From Nakaseomyces glabratus (Eukaryota; Ascomycota; Saccharomycetes; Saccharomycetales; Saccharomycetaceae), in assembly GCF_010111755.1 (NCBI RefSeq), contig NC_088955.1, positions 310,001 to 374,000 of the forward strand: 64,000 bases of DNA, written 5' to 3'. The translations under genes were made by a program, and so were the position numbers. Numbering within the stretch: position 1 is the stretch's first letter; the number at the start of each line of letters is the position of its first letter. Under the pieces are notes generated by a model. That model made no database searches. It was not told the origin of the DNA and saw only the letters and a program-made list of their open reading frames with translations. This document shows, one piece after another, positions 31,198 through 39,271 of the stretch.

Positions 31198-31785
31198 CAC
31201 GCAACTTATTTCTATCTTGCCCTTCTATCCTATCTCAACTCTACTATGTTTCTTCTTGGTAATTCCCTCCGTCTGCTCAACTCCAAGTTGCTCTTATAAG
31301 CAAAATATCTACTGACTGATCCGCTGATGTCGTGTGCCCTCTGCCAAACTGCAACACGACCACAACTACCATCGGCGTCAGCTCTTTTCTAGCCTATACC
31401 TGCATCTGGCGGAGCTCTTCGCCCGAACTTCCATTTGGCAAAGAAACGGGAAGGGGTTCCGTTATCAGCGATATCACCACACAACGTTATATATGATACA
31501 TCTTGTGACCTATACACCACATGAAGGGTCAATAGCCTGCCTACTGTTGGAAGCTATTGGAAGCTATAGCTGGGTATTAGAAACTGTTTCAAGATTACAT
31601 ATGCGGTGATATTGTGTTTAGCTGTCGGTCTATACTAATGTCGGAGGACCTGCTGTGAATAAACATGCTGAAGAATGTTATTGAATATAATATATTTTTA
31701 AAGGGAACTGCATATAAACTTGTATAATGAAGATAGAACAAAAGAAATATATATAAAGATAATAGAGACCTGCTCCTGTACGTAT
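31198..31785. other. CDC25 promoter and 3' region of the ATG39-like gene
   Basis: No gene is seen. A short direct repeat TTGGAAGCTAT occurs twice at about 31546-31567. A few short open frames are not believed. Confidence 0.6.
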
Positions 31786-32298
31786 TCACCCGATCCTCTG
31801 GCTCAGCATATCACGGTAGCGCTTCAGCAGTGAGCGTGTAGCGCTCACTCCGCTCTTAAACCGGGGCCGCACGCGCTCTGCCACATCGTAGAAGGACCGC
31901 ACCAAAGTGTGGTCCCCAAGCACACGTCGCATGGTGCCTTGGTCAAAATCCAGCATATACTGGCCCTGCATGCCCCTGGGGGCCACAACTTTGATGCTGT
32001 CCCCGCCTGCGGACTTGAAAACGTAGACGCTCTCACCACCTATGGGTGTCAGCGTGCTAATATACCCGTACCGCTGCATATACCATACAGATACGGTCAA
32101 TACCACAGCCATCATGGTGGCCCACAGGGCCACTATCTGCGGTGTCAGAACTGGCCTCTCCGAACTCGCGGGGGCTTCCACAACTTCAACACTCGACCCT
32201 GAGCTTGTGGAAAGCACGTCTTCATCTCCAATAACTACCGTATCATCCATTTCTTCTCTGATGTCCTGCATCTCTTGCACCAGCTCCTGAGACACCAT
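31786..32298 (-). CDS. Short single-pass membrane protein, ATG39-like by position
   Basis: The 170-residue protein has an acidic, Ser-rich N terminus (1-50), one transmembrane segment (about 53-73, IVALWATMMAVVLTVSVW), and a C-terminal part of strands then a basic amphipathic helix (about 130-168). It is divergent from MRPL15 with 129 bp between them. That is the place and strand of YLR312C (ATG39), the S. cerevisiae nuclear-envelope autophagy receptor, which also has one membrane span followed by lumenal amphipathic helices but is about 398 residues. No aromatic residue exists in the first 50, so a standard Atg8-interacting W/F/Y-x-x-L/I/V motif is absent there. The link to ATG39 is inference from synteny and topology. 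Confidence 0.6.
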   Translation of the reverse strand: MVSQELVQEMQDIREEMDDTVVIGDEDVLSTSSGSSVEVVEAPASSERPVLTPQIVALWATMMAVVLTVSVWYMQRYGYISTLTPIGGESVYVFKSAGGDSIKVVAPRGMQGQYMLDFDQGTMRRVLGDHTLVRSFYDVAERVRPRFKSGVSATRSLLKRYRDMLSQRIG

Positions 32299-32427
32299 CA
32301 GTTGCTATTCTTTTAATATTTCGAAGGGTTCCCTTTATCATCGTTCTTGCAGACGAATTTTGCTTTGGGAACCACAAGTGGACAATTCTGAAGGAATAAG
32401 CTGAAAAAGCTCGACAGTTTCAATAGT

Positions 32428-33108
32428 ATGGGAATGGGGCCCACTACAGCACAACAAGACCGGCTAACGATGTCTATGATTGGGAGAAGGTGGTATATGC
32501 ATGCTGGTGCGCGGGTGCGCGGGCTGAGGAGGGATCCTGTCAGCTACTTGAAGAATCCAGCTGGGCTGGTGTACACCGATGTTGGTGGGGACTACCATGC
32601 CAGTGTGCGTGAAAGGATGGGTTTTCAGGAGCACGGTATTGAGCTAAGTGATGCTGCCATTTTACAGTGTCTAACGCACAAGTCCTTCGCCCACGGTTCC
32701 CGCCCTTATAACGAGAAGTTGAATCTGTTGGGATCGCAGTATCTGAAGTTGCAAGCTGCGATGCACTCAGTGGGACCAGAGAACTCCTTTGGTAACCTGG
32801 GCACACCAGTGTCAAAGGGACTTGTGTCTTATCAGACAGCTGCAGAGTACGTGATAGCGAAAAATTTAGAGCCGTTGGTGTTTTGGAAAGTTAGTGACCC
32901 TCTTAATGACGGTCCTATCAAGGGTAAATCTAAAGTTATGTCTACTGTTCTGAACTCATTCATCGGTGCAATTCTTCTACAGCAGGGAGAAAAGAAAGCC
33001 TCACAGTTCATAGTAGAAGACTTACTGAATCCAAGCAACACCCAATCATTACTCAATATTACATTGAGAAAGCTGGATCAACAGAAAGAAACTGTACATA
33101 GTAACTGA
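32428..33108 (+). CDS. MRPL15: Mitochondrial large ribosomal subunit protein mL57
   Basis: The 226-residue protein has an RNase III-like fold, with ALSDAAILQCLTHKSFAHGS-type sequence around residue 70-90 and LNLLGSQYLKL after it, but the catalytic acidic signature of active RNase III is not evident. Mrpl15 of S. cerevisiae (253 residues, YLR312W-A) is such a protein, paired with Mrpl3 in the mitochondrial ribosome. The N-terminal 40 residues are basic and suit import. The start at 32428 (MGMGPTTAQQ) is followed by several Met codons, so the true start may be Met16 or Met18. The divergent neighbour matches S. cerevisiae. Confidence 0.9.
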   Translation: MGMGPTTAQQDRLTMSMIGRRWYMHAGARVRGLRRDPVSYLKNPAGLVYTDVGGDYHASVRERMGFQEHGIELSDAAILQCLTHKSFAHGSRPYNEKLNLLGSQYLKLQAAMHSVGPENSFGNLGTPVSKGLVSYQTAAEYVIAKNLEPLVFWKVSDPLNDGPIKGKSKVMSTVLNSFIGAILLQQGEKKASQFIVEDLLNPSNTQSLLNITLRKLDQQKETVHSN

Positions 33109-33355
33109 GCAAATCACAGAATAGAAAGAAAAACAAGTCTTATTTCATAACGCAGAGCATAAAACCTTAGATAAATATTTCATTAACTCCGAGTAGGTTT
33201 AAAAAATCATGTATATAACTATTTTAATAAATTACAAACACAAATTCTCTATAAAAATCTTTGCCCGACGGGGAAACGGCAATTGTTAACTTGAGATTGC
33301 ATCCCGGTGTGTAAACTTTATAGCTAAGCAATTTTTTTTCTGAAGTCCTCATATA

Positions 33356-35893
33356 TCAATCATCGCCATCATTATATTCTTGAAAACCCTTAATCACATC
33401 TTTACATGTGGTAGATATCCGATACAGGGTTTCACTGATCCTTTGCTTAAAACTGTGTGAAGCATACTCTGCATCTTCTGATTGAATTTCTATCTTTCCC
33501 TTCACATTCAATCCTGCAAAAGATGCCAATCCATTGTTATATGACTCCAATCTCTCGATGTGTCCACTAAATTTTTTGAGGATTTCGGTATTTTCATCTT
33601 TGGTGAGTATCTGCATCACTTTATCAGCAAGTTGCGCTACTATTTCTGCAATTGCATTACTCTCTCTTCTAATAGAACCTCTTGTGCTTTTATTATTCTT
33701 TAGTGTCTCTAGCAATTTCTGATACTTCAAATCAAATTTTTCATACATTGTGTTAAGAATATTAATTAATTGACCAATAGATTGGACATTTATTCTGCTC
33801 AATCTATTTTCACTACCAGACCCAAAATTATGTAAAGGAAGTAAAGGAGATGATTCCCAAAACTCATCCTCATAAGCTACAAATTTCTTCAGTAATGGAT
33901 GTAGCGAGTTTCTAGAGCTTAAATCCGATTTTAAGCTCATTTTTTGCCCCCCAGAAGGTGCTAATGTAGAACCTTTTATATTTTTTGCCAATTCCTGATT
34001 CGTTAGTTTTGGTTTTGTAGTTGGTTCATTGTTGGATTCTGAGATCAATCGCAGTCCCAAACCTGCAGTTGTACCAAACTTTTTAACCTTTTCCTTGAAC
34101 CTCTGTTTTTTCTCATCCTCATTCTTAGTGTATAGGCTATTGTGTGGGACATTACCATTCTCCTGATCGAGTGAATCAACTGATTCTGAGTCTGTAGAAG
34201 AAACACCCATATCATCAATCTCAGTCTCCAGTTTATGAATAGCTTTCCCCTTACTAGCATCTCTCTTATCTTTATCTTCCGCCACCTCAGTTTCCATATT
34301 ACTCACCATTTTTGAATTCAAATCCTGTCCAATATTCAAATCTGGTTCAATACTCAAATCTGATTCTACATCTAAATTAATTCCAGCGTTTAAATCTGGT
34401 TCTATATTCAGATCCAGTCCCGCGTTCAAATCTGGCTCTGCGTTCAAATCTGGTTCTGCATTTAAATCTTCAGAGCTATCGTATCCTTCGACTGTATCAA
34501 TTTTGAACGATGGTACAACTGGCTTTGAGTCAGTTTGCATACCCGAATGTACACTTTTAGCTAGTCTACCCGATGAGGTTGTACTCTCAATCAAACCTGA
34601 TTTATCATTTAAGTCGTCGATATCCTCATGAGATTTCACTAAACAATCTTCTCCCATTTTCTTGCTACTATTGTTCACGGGTAATTCTACATTTTCTGAG
34701 TAATTATTCTTTTTATTAACTTCCTTGTAAAGTTCAGATTCTGCACTCAAAGTAACATCTCTCCCAGGGTTCTCCTTGTGTATATTGTCCAGCAAAGAGT
34801 TCTTATTAATTAAAGGACCTGAAAAATCGACTGAAGTATCCTTAGCATTAGTGTTACTCTGAGGTATCACTTCAGTTTTGGCTTCAAGTTTTTTAGAAGC
34901 AACAGAGTCCGCCAGCATTGTTTCAACCTTTTGTACTGCATCGACTTCCCGCTTCTTTCCATTTACTAAAGCAGACCTTTGAACCATAGATTCATCAGTC
35001 TCGGTTATTTTCATCCCAACCTGGTTTACCAACACACATAACTTGAAATGGATATCCGAAATTGAACTAATAACAGCCAATTTTGGTATAGCTTTAGGCT
35101 GAAGCAGAAAGAATCTAATTGATGTTATCATATGAGAAATTGCCAATCGTAGGACGAATATCTGTTTCTTGTATCTTGGAACATCCATAAAAAGATTTAT
35201 TTCTCGAAATACTTCATTTACCGATAATATAGTCTTAAAAATACCTTCCACATCAAAATCCCTCTTTGTATTACTCACATAGGCAGTCAAAGAACTTAAA
35301 CATTCCGTTAACTGAACAATCAAAACATAAGGAATACCGTCTTTTGGAGCTTCAAACTTAGCAATGAGTGTGTCACTCTTGTACATGGAGTTTTTCAAAT
35401 AATTTATGCTGAAACTTTTATTCCTTTTCTCTCTCACTGCCAATTCCAATTCTAACTTCTTTTGCTTCAAGTTCTCGTTCATGACTGAAACTTTACAGTA
35501 TTGCTGAGATAACCGTTGTATCTCTTCGGTCGATCTGTGCGATGTGACTAGGTATGATAAACCTCTCTCATTGAAACTTTTAATGGTATCGTTTAGCAAT
35601 TTCATGTATGTCGACTTATCCAATGTACATAATTTCTTTTGCAATTGTGATTCAGAGATAATAGGATCTGACTCCTTGAGGCGGCCATCTCTATAATCAC
35701 ATTGATGATGAAGGTCAGTTAACAACTGGAAAAATTTCCGCGAACTCAATTCACCCACTCGCAGTTTTATAGGCCGTGGTATATTGTACTTTTCCCTCTT
35801 CCTCTTTGAGAAGTATATCGTGATAGCATCATACGCTCTGGCGATTCTCTTCTTCTTCTCGATGTCCAGTGGTTTAGTACCATTTTCCGCCAT
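33356..35893 (-). CDS. SPH1: Polarisome component, Spa2/Sph1 family
   Basis: The 845-residue protein has an N-terminal Spa2 homology domain in two units (about 45-72, VGELSSRKFFQLLTDLHHQC; and about 88-110, a weaker copy), a coiled-coil segment, a long acidic disordered middle, and a C-terminal helical domain (about 690-840). Spa2/Sph1 link the polarisome, MAP kinase kinases and Rho signalling at sites of growth. Gene order (MRPL15-SPH1-CDC3, all as YLR312W-A to YLR314C) favours SPH1 over SPA2; if only one copy exists in this species the distinction is moot. An eight-unit hexapeptide repeat lies in the middle region and is listed separately. Confidence 0.85.
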   Translation of the reverse strand: MAENGTKPLDIEKKKRIARAYDAITIYFSKRKREKYNIPRPIKLRVGELSSRKFFQLLTDLHHQCDYRDGRLKESDPIISESQLQKKLCTLDKSTYMKLLNDTIKSFNERGLSYLVTSHRSTEEIQRLSQQYCKVSVMNENLKQKKLELELAVREKRNKSFSINYLKNSMYKSDTLIAKFEAPKDGIPYVLIVQLTECLSSLTAYVSNTKRDFDVEGIFKTILSVNEVFREINLFMDVPRYKKQIFVLRLAISHMITSIRFFLLQPKAIPKLAVISSISDIHFKLCVLVNQVGMKITETDESMVQRSALVNGKKREVDAVQKVETMLADSVASKKLEAKTEVIPQSNTNAKDTSVDFSGPLINKNSLLDNIHKENPGRDVTLSAESELYKEVNKKNNYSENVELPVNNSSKKMGEDCLVKSHEDIDDLNDKSGLIESTTSSGRLAKSVHSGMQTDSKPVVPSFKIDTVEGYDSSEDLNAEPDLNAEPDLNAGLDLNIEPDLNAGINLDVESDLSIEPDLNIGQDLNSKMVSNMETEVAEDKDKRDASKGKAIHKLETEIDDMGVSSTDSESVDSLDQENGNVPHNSLYTKNEDEKKQRFKEKVKKFGTTAGLGLRLISESNNEPTTKPKLTNQELAKNIKGSTLAPSGGQKMSLKSDLSSRNSLHPLLKKFVAYEDEFWESSPLLPLHNFGSGSENRLSRINVQSIGQLINILNTMYEKFDLKYQKLLETLKNNKSTRGSIRRESNAIAEIVAQLADKVMQILTKDENTEILKKFSGHIERLESYNNGLASFAGLNVKGKIEIQSEDAEYASHSFKQRISETLYRISTTCKDVIKGFQEYNDGDD
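34321..34467 (-). repeat. 18-bp minisatellite in SPH1
   Basis: About eight tandem units of a six-residue sequence based on NAEPDL (with variants NIEPDL, NAGLDL, SIEPDL) are encoded in frame. The units differ by several bases, so the array has been there for some time, but two neighbouring units are nearly identical, which suggests continuing slippage. Confidence 0.9.
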
Positions 35894-36606
35894 CAGGTAT
35901 TGTTGTCCCTAGCAATCTTCGCCCGTCGTGGTATTCTCCCGGTACTGACAGTTTCTACAAACCTAAGATATCTCAATAAGCTGCAGGTCAATGTGTGATT
36001 TACTTGCTGTAAAAATTCTAGTATGAGATGGCCCATGACGTTACCGATGGGCCATCAGGTGAGACTTACGCCAAATGCACAATCCTGCAGTCCGATGCGT
36101 CCTCAATGACATCAATATATAAATAGACTTGAGGTATATGACAGATGGGACCCCATTAGTATAATCCTGTTAAACGTAATCATATTCAAGAAAATAGAGG
36201 GTATAAATTACATAGTTTTCCATTTACATAGCTTAGATTCTTTTTTGTCTACTATTAAGAGGCGAAGCTAAACTGTTGACAGCTGTTATATTGATTTAAG
36301 AATTCATAATAGTTCAGAAAATTCAAGCAGCTCTCATTATCGGTCAACAAGCAATCAAAAACCAAATGCAATAGTGTAATTGAGCATGCTAGATTTCTAG
36401 ATTGGTTAACTCCTTCCCAAAATCAAATCTATTTATCCTAACCGGTGTTGAGTACAAATATGAGAGGAAAATGGGGAAAAAATAGTAACCACCTGACAAT
36501 CTTCAACAGTGCATGGTATATGCAGTTCGATTTTTCAAACTTTTCAATTTATTAGAACTTTCTAGCAGTATTAATAATTATAAAAGAACTGCAATTTTCT
36601 GATTCA
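35894..36606. other. SPH1 promoter and CDC3 3' region
   Basis: Contains a perfect 10-bp inverted repeat at 36027-36056, described separately, and a smaller palindrome ATGGGACCCCAT at 36145-36156. No gene is seen. Confidence 0.6.
36027..36056. repeat. Perfect 10-bp inverted repeat
   Basis: GATGGCCCAT at 36027-36036 is the reverse complement of ATGGGCCATC at 36047-36056, with a 10-bp spacer. It lies about 134 bp before the SPH1 ATG, so a dimeric regulator site is as likely as a hairpin. Confidence 0.9.
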
Positions 36607-38244
36607 TTAACGTAGAAATCCTTTCTTTTTTGGCTGAACAGGTGATTGCGACACTTGTTTAGAAATAGATATTTCTAGCTGGTGCTTTTTTTCTTCGAGA
36701 GCCTTCAATTGCTTTGTTAGTTTGTCTTTCATTTCCTTATGTCTGGCGAATAATTCTGCTTCTGATTTCTGCAGTTTCTTCTCCTTCTCCGAAACCTTTT
36801 GCTGGAACACTGCCTTCATTTCAGCTTCTAGTTTTGCAAGTTTGGCCTCGTGTAATTGTTTCTCCTCCTTCTGTCTTGTCTCTGGATCGTACTCCTTGAA
36901 AACACTGTTATCTTGTTTTATGCCTAGATTTATGAGTTTCTCGGATCTATATTTCTCATATAACACCTTCACAGTTCTCTCACGAAGCTCTTCCATGTAT
37001 TGTCTTATCAACAGGTCGCGTAAGAAGTTGAAGTCGGAGTGAGCGGAGTTATCGACCTCAATGATACCCCATGGGTAAGTACGGCCTCTGACCAACTTAC
37101 CCTCTGAGTTTGTGACCATCTCTGTGGAACCGACAACGGCGTATGGCACTTTATTTGCGAGCTCTTTAGTTGCTGCGACTGTCTCTTCGTCATCTAGAGC
37201 GTAGGTTGGTGGTTCGAAAAGGGTAACACCAGCTTCGTCCAGCTGCCTTCTGATTCTGCTTTTGAAGATTGCGATCTCTTCATCTGTTAGGATGTCTGAT
37301 TTAGCGATTACTGGAATCAAGTTACACTTCTCGTGGATCTGCTTGCAGAACTCAATATCTAGAGGTTTCAAGAAGTGCGCCGTTGGTTCTATAAAGTACA
37401 GACATGCGTGTATTCTTGTATCCTCGATCACGCCTCTGTTGATTCTGTTTTCGGCGTCCAGGTATTGGTCAAAACGCTTGTTGACCTCGCTCACAATTGG
37501 CTGCCAGGCGTCGCTGTTGTCGATGGCGTCACCGAACCCATGTGCATCGATCACAGTCAGCTTCAAGGAAACGCCGTTCTCCTCTATCACGGCAGATTGC
37601 TTCTCCATATGAATCGACGAGGTTAAGTTTTCCTCCTCGGCTGCCTTACCTTGACCATTGGCCACACCGGCAGCAGCGGCCATGGCGGCGATACCGTTCT
37701 CGTCAGTGTCCTCGATCTTCAAGTTCTCGACCTTCTCGTCCACGGAGTCCATCTCCGCCTGGTAGTCCCCTGGGATATTGCTCTCCATAGCCCCAGGCGC
37801 GAAATCGCGACCAAACAGAGTGTTCACCAGTGTAGTCTTACCCAAACCAGCGGTACCGACACATAGCAGGTTGAAAGTGAAACCCTTGCGAATGGACTTC
37901 CTCCGCCATTGCTTAGGCAAGTTTGCAAAACCAACATACCCAGTAACCTGGCGGCGAACAATCTTCAAATCCGGCTGCTCAGGCAGCACCTGGCCTAATT
38001 CACGCGCGTGATCCGCGTGATCCGCGTGATCCGCACTATCCGCGTAGTACTCCTGATCCATAGCAACCTCGGCATCATTAGCCGGCGTCACAGAAGCGCT
38101 AACACTCGAACGCACATCCTTCATATCCTGTGGCACCTGTGGCGCCATCTGTGGTGCATGCTGCGCTTGCGCAGCTGCACCAATAGAGTACCCGCCAACA
38201 TCGTCCTCAATGGGCTCTTTCTTAACACTTCCTTCAAAAGACAT
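36607..38244 (-). CDS. CDC3: Septin
   Basis: The 545-residue protein has a variable N terminus, a polybasic segment and a septin GTPase domain with P-loop GTAGLGKTTL (about 128-137), AKSD (G4, about 315) and the septin unique element, then a C-terminal coiled coil (about 455-530). S. cerevisiae Cdc3 is 520 residues, with a similar layout. Cdc3 is a core subunit of the septin hetero-octamer forming the ring at the bud neck. The N-terminal region has a HAD-type tripeptide repeat (ADHADHADHA) coded by 9-bp repeats at 38008-38043. SPH1-CDC3 order is that of YLR313C-YLR314C. Confidence 0.97.
   Translation of the reverse strand: MSFEGSVKKEPIEDDVGGYSIGAAAQAQHAPQMAPQVPQDMKDVRSSVSASVTPANDAEVAMDQEYYADSADHADHADHARELGQVLPEQPDLKIVRRQVTGYVGFANLPKQWRRKSIRKGFTFNLLCVGTAGLGKTTLVNTLFGRDFAPGAMESNIPGDYQAEMDSVDEKVENLKIEDTDENGIAAMAAAAGVANGQGKAAEEENLTSSIHMEKQSAVIEENGVSLKLTVIDAHGFGDAIDNSDAWQPIVSEVNKRFDQYLDAENRINRGVIEDTRIHACLYFIEPTAHFLKPLDIEFCKQIHEKCNLIPVIAKSDILTDEEIAIFKSRIRRQLDEAGVTLFEPPTYALDDEETVAATKELANKVPYAVVGSTEMVTNSEGKLVRGRTYPWGIIEVDNSAHSDFNFLRDLLIRQYMEELRERTVKVLYEKYRSEKLINLGIKQDNSVFKEYDPETRQKEEKQLHEAKLAKLEAEMKAVFQQKVSEKEKKLQKSEAELFARHKEMKDKLTKQLKALEEKKHQLEISISKQVSQSPVQPKKKGFLR
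38008..38043 (-). repeat. 9-bp tandem repeat in CDC3
   Basis: Three exact units of GTGATCCGC (38008-38034) and a fourth degenerate one. They encode an Asp-His-Ala tripeptide array near the N terminus. Confidence 0.9.
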
Positions 38245-38826
38245 GTCGACTTCAAAAGATTCTCTAGCCTATCTACAAAACAGAATGGGACGTCTATCTG
38301 AAAACTTGAAGTATGTTTATATACGCACGAACTGCTATGTGTTTCACGTATTCCCTTGTATAATGGCCCAACACTTTATTCCTATTCTTATTCCTATTCT
38401 ATTTAATTTTTGCAACTTAGAATGGCTGATCTGTTCTTTTTGTCCCAAAAGATAAAATCAAAACTCGAGAGAGAGAGAAAGAAGGAACCCCTCCACGACT
38501 GTTTCTGAGGGATGGCAACACAAAAGAGACAAATCACCAAACATTCGACATCGACATCGACAGGAGCCTCTCCCCGTCCGGCGAGTTGAGAGAAAAAATC
38601 AAGAAAAAAGGACACGTCGTTGAATGCGATATCAACAACACATAGTGTGAGAGAAGAAGAAGCGAAGCGAGAAAATTTGGGCTATTTTTAGAGTCACATG
38701 ATAGCGTATATAGATACACGCTACACGGCACATAAAATTCAATTTTTTTTGCTTTTTCGCGTCTTCGTCGTAGACGAGTCCGGCGTTAGACAACAACAAA
38801 CACAAAAAACAAAAGCAAAAAAAAAC
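38245..38826. other. CDC3 promoter
   Basis: Upstream region of CDC3 with a GA-rich tract at about 38465-38485. No other gene; the short open frames here are not believed. Confidence 0.6.
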
Positions 38827-38898
38827 TGCCATTTCCTAGAATCGAACCAGGGTTTCATCGGCCACAACGATGTGTACTAACCACTATACTAAAATGGC
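38827..38898 (-). tRNA. tRNA-His (anticodon GUG)
   Basis: The minus strand reads GCCATTTTAGTATAGTGG, anticodon loop TTGTGGC, T-loop GGTTCGATTC and 3' end GAAATGGCA. The gene is 72 nt with no intron and pairs as a cloverleaf. The extra 5' G of mature tRNA-His is added after transcription by Thg1. Confidence 0.97.
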
Positions 38899-39271
38899 AT
38901 ATTTTTCTTGGAGTAACGTTAGCGACAGATAGGTATATGATGGCTTTACTGCTGATCAGCCTGTTAGGTATTGTGGACACTTCCAGGGCTCGTTACTAAG
39001 AAAGAACTTATTGCAATTCCATTTGTACAGCTTAGATATTTGTACAGATTAGAAAATATTAAGAGCCCTCCCTCAGTCTTACTTTTTTTTTTCACCCCAG
39101 ATATGGGCTCTTTCTCTATATCGCACCTCATCAGCATTCAATGACAAAATTGTTCCATAAGATAATCAATACGAAATATTATCAAAACATAAAAGAACTT
39201 GCTACAGACAATTGCTTGTTAACAAGAAAAAGCTTAGCGTGCCAATTTGAAAAACTGCCTGACCAATAATC
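38899..39271. other. NPR3 promoter
   Basis: Spacer between tRNA-His and NPR3 with a T tract near 39082-39091. No other feature is seen. Confidence 0.6.
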
